In this document: positions 51,141 to 60,000 of the stretch, piece by piece | Numbering within the stretch: position 1 is the stretch's first letter | Layout of the letters: every line of letters starts with the position of its first letter | Source of the DNA: Novosphingobium lentum NBRC 107847 | Lineage (GTDB): Bacteria > Pseudomonadota > Alphaproteobacteria > Sphingomonadales > Sphingomonadaceae | Assembly (NCBI RefSeq): GCF_001590965.1 | Contig: NZ_BCTW01000018.1 | Span: 45,038 to 109,037, forward strand | Length of the DNA stretch: 64,000 nucleotides | Direction of reading: 5' to 3' | Made by a program: the position numbers and the translations under genes | Notes under the pieces: generated by a model | The model's database searches: none | Told to the model about the DNA's origin: nothing | What the model saw: only the letters and a program-made list of their open reading frames with translations

Positions 51141-52280
51141 TCACATCTTTTCGAGGATGTGTACCGCCGCGCTGGTGCCCAGACCGACGACGTGGGTCAT
51201 GCCGATCTTCGCACCCTGAACCTGACGTTCCCCTGCGTGGCCGCGCAAATGCTGCACGATCTCGTACATGTTGGCGATGCCGGTGGCAGCGATGGGATGG
51301 CCCTTCGACAGCAATCCGCCCGAGGCGTTGACCGGAATGCGGCCACCGATTTCGGTCGTCTTGTCGCGCAGCAGCTTCACCCCTTCGCCATCGCCGCACA
51401 GGCCGAGGTTTTCGTAATGCTGGATTTCGACCGAGGCGAAGCAGTCGTGCAGTTCGACCAGGTCGATGTCCTTGGGATCGACGCCGGCCATGGCATAGGC
51501 TTTTTGCGCCGCCAGCCGCGTCGGGCCGTTGACGTCATGCATCACCGGGTCGCGTTCCTGCCACGGCGCAGAGGCCATCGATGACGCGCGGATACGCACC
51601 GCGCGGTCCATCAGACCCAGTTCCTTGACCTTCTTTTCCGACATCACCACGGCGGCCGCGGCGCCATCGACGTTGACCGAGCACATCAGCTTGGTCAGCG
51701 GATAGGCGATCATCTCGGCTTCCATCACCATGTCCAGCGGCGTTTCCTTGCGCAGGAACGCCTTGGGATTCATCGTCGCGTTGTGGTGGTTCTTGACCGC
51801 GACTTGCGCGAAATCGGCAAACGTCGCGCCGGAGCGCGCGGCGTATTCCATGCCCGATTCGCCGAACACCGCCGGCATCGTCGCCGAACCGAGGATGCCC
51901 TCGGTCGGGATCGAGCCGGGCACGGCGCCGCCGAGCATGCCGAGCCCAGTCATCTGTTCCACGCCGACGCACAGCACGGTGTCGAACTCACCGGCCCGAA
52001 TCGCGGTCGTTGCCATGCGCACGGCAGACGCGCCGGTCGAACAGGCGTTGACCAGATTGATGATCTGCACCCCGGTCTGGCCGATCTGCTGCAGGATCTT
52101 CTGCCCGATCATCGTGGTGTAGTTGCTGCCCGAAAACACGGCTTCGATATCGTGGATGGTGACCCCGGCCTCGTCCAGCGCCTCAAGCGCGGCCTGCGCG
52201 CCCAGCTGCGCCGGCGTGCGGTGCGGGTAGCGACCGAAATCGATCATGTGGATGCCGACGATGTAGGTGTCCTGGCTCAT
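51141..52280 (-). CDS. Thiolase of the SCP-x / lipid-transfer type
   Basis: A 379-residue thiolase-fold protein. The nucleophile is present as Cys80 (LVNACSTGAS), with His278 (ELHDCFASVE) and His328 (SKGHPIAATG) forming the rest of the site. The HDCF and GG(L)LSKGHP motifs mark the SCP-x-like branch rather than classical FadA. GAGGAG precedes ATG 52280. It follows a DUF35 gene by 12 bp. In steroid degraders this pairing (Ltp plus DUF35) can be a thiolase or a retro-aldolase; the retained Cys favours thiolysis. Confidence 0.92.
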   Translation of the reverse strand: MSQDTYIVGIHMIDFGRYPHRTPAQLGAQAALEALDEAGVTIHDIEAVFSGSNYTTMIGQKILQQIGQTGVQIINLVNACSTGASAVRMATTAIRAGEFDTVLCVGVEQMTGLGMLGGAVPGSIPTEGILGSATMPAVFGESGMEYAARSGATFADFAQVAVKNHHNATMNPKAFLRKETPLDMVMEAEMIAYPLTKLMCSVNVDGAAAAVVMSEKKVKELGLMDRAVRIRASSMASAPWQERDPVMHDVNGPTRLAAQKAYAMAGVDPKDIDLVELHDCFASVEIQHYENLGLCGDGEGVKLLRDKTTEIGGRIPVNASGGLLSKGHPIAATGIANMYEIVQHLRGHAGERQVQGAKIGMTHVVGLGTSAAVHILEKM

Positions 52281-52292
52281 GATGGGCGCTCC

Positions 52293-52727
52293 TCAGGCCG
52301 AAAGGGGTTCGAAGTGGTGGGCGATGTACGAATTGCCGTTCTTGTCCTGGCGGCCCAGCGCATCGTCGAACACCACTTTCACTCGGCGGCCCTGCTGGAT
52401 GTCGTCCAGTTCGAAACCCGAATGGCGCAGCGTGCCCTTCAGCGTGGGACCGCCATCGAGATCGACCACCGCCGAAATGAACGGCACTTCCACACCGGGA
52501 AAACCGCGACGGACAATCACCGCCGAATGCAGCGTGCCTTCCATCGCGGGGCTGAACGCCTCGAGCGCATCGGCGCGCGCGCCGCATTTGCCGCAGGCCA
52601 TCCGCTCGCTGTCGGGATACGTCGCGCCGCACTTGGTGCAGCGTTGCGCGGTAAGTGCTGGACGGCCCATGTCATCGACGACGATGAATGGAAATGCTGC
52701 GCGCGGCAGTTCGGTGGTGGTGGTCAT
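52293..52727 (-). CDS. DUF35-type Zn-ribbon/OB-fold protein, thiolase partner
   Basis: A 144-residue protein with a rubredoxin-like zinc ribbon (Cys30, Cys33, Cys45, Cys48: QRCTKCG...ACGKCG) followed by an OB-fold (GTLHSAVIVRR, VPFISAVVDLDGG, VKVVFDD). This is the DUF35 architecture seen as obligate partner of SCP-x thiolases and of Ltp2-type aldolases, where it stabilises the enzyme and helps receive CoA intermediates. AAGGA is 6 nt before ATG 52727. It is first in the two-gene unit, below the CAGTTAGTA box at 52754-52778. Confidence 0.93.
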   Translation of the reverse strand: MTTTTELPRAAFPFIVVDDMGRPALTAQRCTKCGATYPDSERMACGKCGARADALEAFSPAMEGTLHSAVIVRRGFPGVEVPFISAVVDLDGGPTLKGTLRHSGFELDDIQQGRRVKVVFDDALGRQDKNGNSYIAHHFEPLSA

Positions 52728-52753
52728 TTCAGGTCCTTCGTACGCTTTCGCAC

Positions 52754-52778
52754 CAGTTAGTAAATAAGTTCACCAAAT
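52754..52778. promoter_or_regulatory. CAGTTAGTA box, copy 2
   Basis: Matches 34828-34852 at 19 of 25 positions, with identical CAGTTAGTA start and conserved AT, AGTT and AC further on. It lies 27 bp before the DUF35 start and 30 bp beyond the end of the ACAD at 52808, so it can only serve the DUF35-thiolase unit. Confidence 0.45.
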
Positions 52779-52807
52779 TTCGCAAGGGGCGTTTGGACGA
52801 AGCAGTA

Positions 52808-54022
52808 TCACGCCCGCCCGTGCGTGGCGCGCCATTCCGCCTGGCGGCGCAGTTCCAGCTTGGCCACCGTTTCGCGGTGCACTTCGTCGGCGCCCTCACC
52901 GATCCGCACGGTGCGCATGTGCGCCCACATTTCCGGCAGCGGCGTATCGTACGTCAGGCCAGCGCCGCCATGGAACTGCATCGCGCGGTCAAGCACTTTG
53001 AGCGCCACCTCGGGCGCGAGAACCTTGAGCTGCGCAATCTCGCCGCGCACCGCTTTCATGCCCTGCTGCTGCATCCGCGTGGCGGTCTGGACGATGAACG
53101 CGCGGCACGCGTCGATCTCGATCCGGCTGCGGGCAATGGCATCGGTGACCACGCCGCGATCGACCAGCGGGCGGCCGTTGATCACGCGCTTTTCCACCCA
53201 TGAGCACATTTCCATCATCGCCCGTTCCGATGCGCCCATCGCGCCCATGCCGAGCTGGATGCGCCCCACACCCAGCGTCGACTGCATCATCAGAAAGCCT
53301 TCGCCTTCCTTGCCGATGAGGTTGCCCACGGGCACGCGCACGTTGTCGAAAATCAGGTCGCAGTGGCCGAATGGGGCATCGTCATAACCCATCACGGTTT
53401 CGATCCGGCCCGTGCTGAGCCCGGCAGCCTCACGCGGGACCAGCACCATCGAATGGCGCGCATGGCGCGGTGCGCTGACGTCGGTGGCGCCGAGCACGAG
53501 GAAGAACTTGCACTCGTCCATCGCGCCGCCTGTTGCCCACGACTTGACGCCATTGAGCACCCATTCGTCGCCATCGCGCTTGATGTCGAACTTGAGGTCC
53601 GTCGGGTCCGACGAGGGCACGTTGCGTTCGGTGATCGAGATACACGAGCGGATGTCACCGGCCAGCAGCGGCTTCATGTAGCGTTCCTTCAACTCGTCGG
53701 AGGCGTGCGCCGCCATCGCCGTGCCGTTGGAAATCGTCCCGGTGTAGCAGTTGAAGATTTCCGGGCCGTGGTTGCACCAGTTCATGATCTCGGCGATCGG
53801 CGCATATTCGGTCAGCGACAGCCCGCGTCCGCCCAGTTCGACCGGCATCGGGAACAGCCACAGCCCTTTTTCACGGGCTTCGGCGCGCAGCTGGCGCATG
53901 ATCGGCGTGTAGGTCCAGCGGTTGGCTGCGGCCTGCAACTGGTGGTGATGCTCCGCCTCAGTCGGGATCACCCGTTCGAGCATGAATGCCTCGACGTCGC
54001 GCACTAGATCCTGGCCGGCCAC
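52808..54022 (-). CDS. Acyl-CoA dehydrogenase of the ACAD10/11-like branch
   Basis: A 404-residue ACAD that differs from the other seven: SITERNVPSSDPTDLKF in place of the usual TEPxxGSD, KSWATGGAMDECKF, and a C-terminal RIGEGADEVHRETVAKLEL carrying the EG motif; the isovaleryl-type position is Gly (LGVGRIQLG). This pattern is that of ACAD11/FadE36-like enzymes, some of which handle long or hydroxylated acyl-CoAs. The start is GTG 54022 with GGGAG at 9 nt. It diverges from the MDR gene at 54127. Confidence 0.93.
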   Translation of the reverse strand: MAGQDLVRDVEAFMLERVIPTEAEHHHQLQAAANRWTYTPIMRQLRAEAREKGLWLFPMPVELGGRGLSLTEYAPIAEIMNWCNHGPEIFNCYTGTISNGTAMAAHASDELKERYMKPLLAGDIRSCISITERNVPSSDPTDLKFDIKRDGDEWVLNGVKSWATGGAMDECKFFLVLGATDVSAPRHARHSMVLVPREAAGLSTGRIETVMGYDDAPFGHCDLIFDNVRVPVGNLIGKEGEGFLMMQSTLGVGRIQLGMGAMGASERAMMEMCSWVEKRVINGRPLVDRGVVTDAIARSRIEIDACRAFIVQTATRMQQQGMKAVRGEIAQLKVLAPEVALKVLDRAMQFHGGAGLTYDTPLPEMWAHMRTVRIGEGADEVHRETVAKLELRRQAEWRATHGRA

Positions 54023-54045
54023 GCATCATTCTCCCACATCGCTTT

Positions 54046-54065
54046 ATTGTTGCGCTAGCGTATCA
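54046..54065. promoter_or_regulatory. Candidate operator between ACAD and MDR genes
   Basis: ATTGTT..CG followed by GCGTATCA, nearly the same as 55241-55259 (one-base gap). It lies in the divergent region 54023-54126, about 25 bp from the ACAD start and 60 bp from the MDR start. Confidence 0.4.
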
Positions 54066-54126
54066 TCCGCTGCATCACAATAGCTGATAACAGGCCGGAC
54101 CGTGCTTCCGGCCACGGGGACAATGG

Positions 54127-55170
54127 ATGCGTGCACTGGTCTGCCGGGAATTCGGCCCGCCTGAAACCCTGAAAGTCGAGATAGTTGCCGATCCGGTGGC
54201 CGGCCCGGGACAGGTGCTGGTCGCGATAGAGGCGGCCTGCGTCAACTTCACCGATGTGCTCTCGACCGGCGGACGATCGCAGCTCGCGCGCGATTTTCCG
54301 ATGATTCCGGGCGTCGAGGCGGCAGGAACGGTCTTAGCGCTGGGCGAGGGCACGACCGGGTTCGCGCTGGGCGATCGCGTGCTGTGCCAGTTGATGTGCG
54401 GCGGGTTCGCCGAGCTTGTTGCGGTCGATAGCGATGCCGTGGCCCGCATTCCCAACGCCATGACGATGGACGATGCCGCTGCGTTCTACATCGCCGCCTT
54501 TACCACGTGGCATGCGCTGGTGACGCGGGCGCGACTGACGGAGGGCGAGTCGCTGCTGGTGCTGGGCGCGGGCGGTGGGGCAGGGCTGGCCGCCGTGCAG
54601 ATGGGCAGGGCCCTGGGCGCACGCGTGGTCGCCGCGGCCTCGTCGGAAAGCAAACTGGCGCTGGCGCGTGACGCGGGCGCCGATGCGACGCTGCTCTACG
54701 CGCGCGGGCAGCTCGATCTCGCTGCCCAGAAAGGTCTGGCCCTGCAACTGCTCGAATCGGCCGCCAGCCGTCGGCGGGTGACGATCGGTACGATCAACGC
54801 GGTGCGCGATGCAGCAGGCTTCGACGTGATCTACGACGGGGTCGGCGGTTCCTATGCCGAGCCAGCGATCCGCGCGCTGGCGTGGGAAGGGCGATACCTG
54901 TCGGTCGGGTTCGCTGCGGGGATGCCCAAGGTTGCGCTGGGACCCCTGCTGTTCAAGAACGCCAGCCTTTATGGCATCCAGCCGTCCGAGCCCGAACTGC
55001 GGCTGCCGGGTCGAACGCCGGCTGCGCTGCGGCAGTTGTTCGCGTGGTACGAGCAGGGCCTGCTGCACCCGATCATCACCGAGCGCTATGATCTTGCTCA
55101 GGCGGGCGCGGCGCTGCGCCGGTTGCTTGATCGCGAGGCGGAAGGGCGGATCATCGTCACGATGCGGTGA
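54127..55170 (+). CDS. NADPH:quinone oxidoreductase-like MDR
   Basis: A 347-residue zinc-free medium-chain reductase: ACVNFTDVLSTGG, IPGVEAAGTV, LVLGAGGGAGLAAVQMGRALGA (cofactor fold) and a C-terminal GRIIV. An insertion of about 25 residues, around LQLLESAASRRRVTIG, is unusual for the family and precedes FDVIYDGVGG. ATG 54127 has no strong ribosome-binding site (GGGGACA upstream). Such proteins reduce enones or enoyl-CoAs. It lies alone on the plus strand, 104 bp before the next ACAD. Confidence 0.87.
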   Translation: MRALVCREFGPPETLKVEIVADPVAGPGQVLVAIEAACVNFTDVLSTGGRSQLARDFPMIPGVEAAGTVLALGEGTTGFALGDRVLCQLMCGGFAELVAVDSDAVARIPNAMTMDDAAAFYIAAFTTWHALVTRARLTEGESLLVLGAGGGAGLAAVQMGRALGARVVAAASSESKLALARDAGADATLLYARGQLDLAAQKGLALQLLESAASRRRVTIGTINAVRDAAGFDVIYDGVGGSYAEPAIRALAWEGRYLSVGFAAGMPKVALGPLLFKNASLYGIQPSEPELRLPGRTPAALRQLFAWYEQGLLHPIITERYDLAQAGAALRRLLDREAEGRIIVTMR

Positions 55171-55240
55171 TTACTCCTTGAGCCCCGGCAGGCCGGAATC
55201 CGCATGTTGCGCAAATCGCCCATTGATATGTCGCTGGCAC

Positions 55241-55259
55241 ATTGTTAGCGTGCGTATCA
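55241..55259 (+). promoter_or_regulatory. Candidate operator before ACAD gene
   Basis: ATTGTTAGCGTGCGTATCA, 16 bp before ATG 55275 and immediately upstream of its AAGGAG. Shares ATTGTT and GCGTATCA with 54046-54065 and the GCGTAT core with 23143 and 60853. Confidence 0.4.
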
Positions 55260-55274
55260 AATAAGGAGACTGGG

Positions 55275-56468
55275 ATGAGCGGCGTATTCCTGAAGCTGGA
55301 TCCGACCAACTGGGATACCGAAGAAAGTCCTTACGGCGACGAGATGGAGATGTACCGGTCTACGGTGCGCGCCTATTTCGATCGAGAGGTCGAGCCGCGC
55401 TATCGCGAGTTCGAGGCGGCTGGCACCGACCGCGCAATCTGGAAGAAAGCGGCCGAATACGGCATCCTGGGCACCACCATCCCCGAGGAATACGGCGGCC
55501 CCGGCGCCAATCGCTTCGCGATCATGGTCGCGTCGGAGGAGATGGGCTATTCGCCCGCCGGGGCGACGGCCGGGTCGTTCATCGGCACCGACATCTGCAC
55601 CAATTTCCTCGTCGACTACGGCACCGAGGAACAGAAGCGTCACTACTTCCCGCTGATCCTGGCGGGCGACTGCATCCAGTCGATGGGCATGACCGAGGCC
55701 GAGTCTGGCTCAGACGCGTTCGCCGCGCGCACCACGGCGGTGCGAGCCAAGAATGCTGAGGGCGGCGACGAATGGGTGATCAACGGCAGCAAGATCTACA
55801 TCTCCAACGGCGCCAAGTCCGACATCTGCTATGTCCTGTGCAAGACCGCGCCCGAACTGCGCGCCAAGGGCATGAGCATGATCATCGTGCCCAAAGGCAC
55901 GCCCGGCTTCACCCAGCGGCGCATGATCACGCAAGGCTATGCGGGCGGCGACACCGGCGAGCTGTTCTTCGACGACGTGCGTGTGCCGGTCACCAACCTC
56001 GTCGGACCCGAAAACGGCGCGGCGGGCATGTTTGTGCCCAACATGGCGCTTGACCGGCTGCAAGTGGTGGCGCGCTCGATCGGCGCGGTGCAGCGCGCGT
56101 TCGAGATGACGCTCGATCATTGCCGCAACCGCAAGCTGTTCGGCCAGCGGCTGATCGATTTTCAGAACACCCAGTTTGTGCTGGCGCAGATGGAGACCGA
56201 AATCCGCGTCGGTCGCGCGTTCTACAATTCGCTGCTGCGCAAGGTTTCGGGCAACAACATCACCGATGCCGAAAGCTCGATGGCCAAGATCTGGCTGACC
56301 GAGCTGGAGTTCCGCACCCTCGACAATTGCGTCCAGCTGTGGGGCGGTCAGGCGTGGATGGACGATCATCCGATCAGCCGCATGTTTACCGCAGCGCGCG
56401 TACAGCGCATCTTTGCCGGCGCCACCGAACTGATGAAACACACGCTGGGACGGCGCTACACCGGCTGA
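55275..56468 (+). CDS. Acyl-CoA dehydrogenase (Asp-type active site)
   Basis: A 397-residue ACAD with TEAESGSDAFAA, IYISNGAKSDI, FQNTQFVLAQM and QLWGGQAWMDDHPISR. The MCAD-type Glu is replaced (RIFAGATELM) and the isovaleryl-type site has Asp (MALDRLQVV). ATG 55275 has AAGGAG at 6 nt; the longer open frame to 55242 is unsupported. It starts a plus-strand unit with the fused CaiB/BaiF gene (40 bp downstream) and P450, suggesting activation and desaturation of one intermediate. Confidence 0.93.
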   Translation: MSGVFLKLDPTNWDTEESPYGDEMEMYRSTVRAYFDREVEPRYREFEAAGTDRAIWKKAAEYGILGTTIPEEYGGPGANRFAIMVASEEMGYSPAGATAGSFIGTDICTNFLVDYGTEEQKRHYFPLILAGDCIQSMGMTEAESGSDAFAARTTAVRAKNAEGGDEWVINGSKIYISNGAKSDICYVLCKTAPELRAKGMSMIIVPKGTPGFTQRRMITQGYAGGDTGELFFDDVRVPVTNLVGPENGAAGMFVPNMALDRLQVVARSIGAVQRAFEMTLDHCRNRKLFGQRLIDFQNTQFVLAQMETEIRVGRAFYNSLLRKVSGNNITDAESSMAKIWLTELEFRTLDNCVQLWGGQAWMDDHPISRMFTAARVQRIFAGATELMKHTLGRRYTG

Positions 56469-56508
56469 AGCCGCGAGCGTTGAGATCAGCTACGGGAGAC
56501 TATGCCGG

Positions 56509-58698
56509 GTGAACGATATCCGCTTGCTGGATGGCCTCAAGGTCGTCGATCTGGGTGTGGGCATGGCTGCTGCACTGGCCGCCAAGCTGCTCGCCGACAT
56601 GGGCGCGGACGTCGTGCGGATCGAACCCGCAGCGGGCGATCCGTTTGCGGCGACGTATCCAGCCTACGAGGTCTGGCATCGCAGCGCTCGGCGCGCCGAT
56701 GCCGCTGCGCTCGATGCTGAACTGACGGCGGCGGACGCCTGCCTGTTGGGCGGGGAGGATCATCCCGATCTGCCGCGACGGCGCGATGTGGCCGAACTGT
56801 CTGCGCGCTTTCCCGGCGTGGTGTTCCTCGACATCACCGATGGGCCGGAAGGCACGGACTACGTCGGCCCGTCGACCGAACTGCTGGCGCAAGTGCGCGC
56901 AGGCCTGGTGTGGGAACAGGAGCCGGGCCGGCCGATCGTGAACGCGTTCGAGCCGGGCAGTTATGGTGCTGCGCTGCAGGGGGTGATCGGGTTGCTCGGC
57001 GCGTTGTTCGAGCGCGAGGCGTCGGGCACGGGGCAGGTTGTCACCACCTCGCTGTTCGAGGGCGCCCTGCAGTGGATCGGGACATATTGGGCCAAGCTGG
57101 AAAAGCCGACGCCCGCGTCCGATTTCGTGATCCCGCGCGGCGTCGCGCCGCTGATCTTCCGCACCCGCGACGGCAAGTTCCTGCACATGGCGATTGGCGG
57201 AGCCGGGTCCAAGTACGGCTTCTACCAAGCGCTCGAGATCGACGATCCCACGGTGCTGCCCGGTGACAGCGGTATGCCCAAGCCCGGCGGCAGCCGCCGA
57301 GATTTCTTCGGCGATTACGAACTGCTCGCCGAACATGTGGCCAGGAAGGACAGCGCCGACCTGCTCGCGCGGATCTGGGAACGCGGGTTGCCCGCCGAAC
57401 TGGTGCAGAATCCCGGCGATTGCTGGGACGAGGAGCAAGTGCGTCACAACGGCGTGATCGCGCGCGACGCTGATGGCATCCGCCATGTGGCGCTGCCGTT
57501 CCGCGCACATCCGCTGGGCGCGGGCGCGGCCAAGCGTGCTGCCCACAGCGCGCGCCCACTCGACGGCATCAGCGTGGTCGATTGCGGGGCGTTCGTCGCG
57601 GGTCCGCTGGCCGGCGTTGCCCTGGCCGAGCTGGGGGCGGACGTGATCAAGGTCGAGGCGCGGCAGGGCGATCCCAACCGCTCGATCTACAAGTCGTTCC
57701 TTGTCGCCAATCGCGGCAAGCGCACGATCGGCGTCGACATGAAGAACGCCGAAGGGCTGGGGGTGGTGCACAAGTTGTGCGCGCGCGCCGACGTGGTGAT
57801 GAACAACTTCCGTCCGGGCGCCTCGGCCCGCCTCGGTATCGATCCGGCGAGCCTTGCCGCGATCAACCCCGCGTTGGTGGTGCTCGAAGCGCCAGCGTTC
57901 GGCAACGAAGGTCCGCTCGCGCTCAAGGCCGGGTTCGACATGGTCATGCAGGCCTGGACCGGGCACGAGGCCAAGGCGGCGGGGGCGGGCAACGATCCGC
58001 GCTGGAACCGCACCAACCTGGTCGATATTGCCGGCGGCATGCTCGGCTCGGTATCGGTGCTGGCCGCGTTGCTCCATCGCGAGCGGACGGGCAAGGGCGC
58101 GAGCCTGGAATCGCCGCTGTGCAACGCCGGCATCTTTACGCTGTCCGAACTGATCCAGCACGCCGACGGCAGCTTCGCCGGCGTGCCCAAGCTGGGCCAG
58201 AGCCTGTCGGGCTACACTCCGCTCGAATGCCTGTACTGCACCGACGACGGGTGGGTGGCGGTGGTTGCGCGCGGTCGCACGGCTGCGCTCGGCCTGCGCG
58301 ATGCGCTCAGGCTCGATGCGGCGCTCGATGACGATTTCGCGCAGTGGGGCTATGCGGCCGAGCGCGCGATCGGTGACCGGATTGGCGGTTACAGCATCGC
58401 CGATCTGGTCGCATTGCTCACGCCGCTCGGCATCTGGGTCGAACCCTGCCGTGATGGCAAGGAACAGCAGATCCTGTCCGACCCGGCGCTGATCGCGCGC
58501 GGCACCGTGCGCTCCACGATCCACCCTGTGTTCGGCTGGATCAATGAACTGGGATCGGGTTTCGCGCTGTCACGCTCGGCCACCGGCAACGATCGCGCCG
58601 CGCCGGAAAAGGGTGCCGATACCCGCGCTATTCTCGACGCGATCGGTTATGCCGAGCCGCAGATCGATGCGTTGTACGAAAGCAAGGCGGTCGTCTGA
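56509..58698 (+). CDS. Fused double-domain CaiB/BaiF (class III) CoA-transferase-like protein
   Basis: A 729-residue protein made of two CaiB/BaiF halves, about 1-345 and 346-729; single members are near 380-400. The C-terminal half begins LDGISVVDCGAFVAGPLAG and keeps the catalytic Asp (NLVDIAGGM, Asp506). The N-terminal half begins LDGLKVVDLGVGMAAAL but is shortened and has Glu148 where Asp is expected (NAFEPGS), so it may be structural. The start is GTG 56509, with GGGAG 11 nt upstream. Family role: transfer of CoA between carboxylates, or racemisation. Mycobacterial and proteobacterial fused forms exist in steroid and terpene clusters, with poorly known substrates. Confidence 0.9.
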   Translation: MNDIRLLDGLKVVDLGVGMAAALAAKLLADMGADVVRIEPAAGDPFAATYPAYEVWHRSARRADAAALDAELTAADACLLGGEDHPDLPRRRDVAELSARFPGVVFLDITDGPEGTDYVGPSTELLAQVRAGLVWEQEPGRPIVNAFEPGSYGAALQGVIGLLGALFEREASGTGQVVTTSLFEGALQWIGTYWAKLEKPTPASDFVIPRGVAPLIFRTRDGKFLHMAIGGAGSKYGFYQALEIDDPTVLPGDSGMPKPGGSRRDFFGDYELLAEHVARKDSADLLARIWERGLPAELVQNPGDCWDEEQVRHNGVIARDADGIRHVALPFRAHPLGAGAAKRAAHSARPLDGISVVDCGAFVAGPLAGVALAELGADVIKVEARQGDPNRSIYKSFLVANRGKRTIGVDMKNAEGLGVVHKLCARADVVMNNFRPGASARLGIDPASLAAINPALVVLEAPAFGNEGPLALKAGFDMVMQAWTGHEAKAAGAGNDPRWNRTNLVDIAGGMLGSVSVLAALLHRERTGKGASLESPLCNAGIFTLSELIQHADGSFAGVPKLGQSLSGYTPLECLYCTDDGWVAVVARGRTAALGLRDALRLDAALDDDFAQWGYAAERAIGDRIGGYSIADLVALLTPLGIWVEPCRDGKEQQILSDPALIARGTVRSTIHPVFGWINELGSGFALSRSATGNDRAAPEKGADTRAILDAIGYAEPQIDALYESKAVV

Positions 58699-58755
58699 CC
58701 ACCGCGCATTCCATCAAATTCGTATCCAGAAAATTGCCACGCCAAGGACATTGCC

Positions 58756-59997
58756 ATGACCGTGCATGAACTTCTCGACGTCGACCTCACCAACGATCCG
58801 CGGACCCGCGGCCAGCACATGATCGAGGATCTCGACCAGATCCGCGACACCGATCCGGTGCACTGGAGCGAGAAATCGCGCTGCTGGTTCGTCACGCGGC
58901 ATGCCGATGTCGTCGCTGCATTCCAGCGCAAGATCCCGGTGACCAACGACGGGCGCATGTTCCCGGTGTTCCACCTGATCCCGCCCGAGGAGTGGGGCGC
59001 GCGCATCCCGGCGCTGGTCAAGTATTCGGACTTGTGGATCACCAGCAGCGAAGGCGATCGCCACGCCCGGTTGCGCTCGCTGCTGATGAAGGCGCTCAAC
59101 CGCAAGATCGTGGAGAACCTGCGGCCCTATGCGCAGGCGCGCGCCGAATTCCTCGTCGACACAATGCTGTCGGCCGGCGAACTGGAGTTCAACGAGACGA
59201 TCTCGCGCGCGATGACCGGTGACGTGCTGTTCAAGCTGCTCGGCATGCCGCCCGAACTGGTCCCGCAATTGCGCGACTGGGCGACGTGGCTGATGGAAGG
59301 CGTTGGCGCGACGGTGCCCACGCCCGAGCGGCTGGAGAAAGCCAGCTACGCGCTCGAGAAGATGAACGAGGCGGTGCTGATCGAACTCGACAAGCGCCGC
59401 ACCGATCCCAAGGATGATCTCATCACCGGGCTGCTCAACGCGGCCGAAGGTGAGGACAAGCTGACCATCGACGAAATCCTTGCGCAGATGCACGTGGCGA
59501 TCGTGGCTGGCCACGACACGACGATGAACACGCTGACGCTGTCGGTCGACGCACTGGCGCGCAACCCGGATGCGTGGGCGTGGGTCGAGCAGAACCAGGA
59601 CAAGATGCTCGACATCGTGACCGAACTGCAGCGCTACATCGGCATGGTCGGCGGGCAGCCGCGGCTGGTCTACGAGGATTTCGAGTTGGGCGGCAAGACC
59701 ATCCGCAAGGGCGAGGTGATTGCGGTACTGATCGCGGCGGCCAACCGCGATCCGGCGGTGTTCGCGCATCCCGACACGCTCGATTTCACGCGCGACAACC
59801 GGGGGTCGATGGTATTCGGGCCTGGCGTGCATTTCTGCCTGGGCCATCACTTGGCCAAGATGCAGCTGACCGAATTCATGGGCGCGCTGGTGCGCAAGGT
59901 GAAGACGATCGAGGTGCTGGACGAAGACCTCGATTTCCTGCCGGTGTGGGTGTTCCGCGGCGTGTACAAGATGAACGTGCGCGTGACGCCGCGCTAG
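58756..59997 (+). CDS. Cytochrome P450
   Basis: A complete 413-residue soluble bacterial P450: I-helix AGHDTT (251-256), ExxR (Glu290-Arg293, TELQR) and heme loop FGPGVHFCLGHHLAK with the thiolate Cys361. Trp175 (LRDWATW) marks the position that is a stop codon in the P450 at 21856-23097. AGGA lies 6-7 nt before ATG 58756. It is third in the unit ACAD-CaiB/BaiF-P450. Resemblance to CYP families that hydroxylate terpenoids or steroid side chains (CYP125/142-like broad group) is only general. Redox partners are not encoded in the window. Confidence 0.95.
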   Translation: MTVHELLDVDLTNDPRTRGQHMIEDLDQIRDTDPVHWSEKSRCWFVTRHADVVAAFQRKIPVTNDGRMFPVFHLIPPEEWGARIPALVKYSDLWITSSEGDRHARLRSLLMKALNRKIVENLRPYAQARAEFLVDTMLSAGELEFNETISRAMTGDVLFKLLGMPPELVPQLRDWATWLMEGVGATVPTPERLEKASYALEKMNEAVLIELDKRRTDPKDDLITGLLNAAEGEDKLTIDEILAQMHVAIVAGHDTTMNTLTLSVDALARNPDAWAWVEQNQDKMLDIVTELQRYIGMVGGQPRLVYEDFELGGKTIRKGEVIAVLIAAANRDPAVFAHPDTLDFTRDNRGSMVFGPGVHFCLGHHLAKMQLTEFMGALVRKVKTIEVLDEDLDFLPVWVFRGVYKMNVRVTPR

Positions 59998-60000
59998 AGT

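Noticed and set aside
56500..58524. 674-codon minus-strand open frame opposite the fused CaiB/BaiF gene
   Set aside because: Antisense shadow without recognisable domains or ribosome-binding site; the plus-strand product has two clear CoA-transferase halves.
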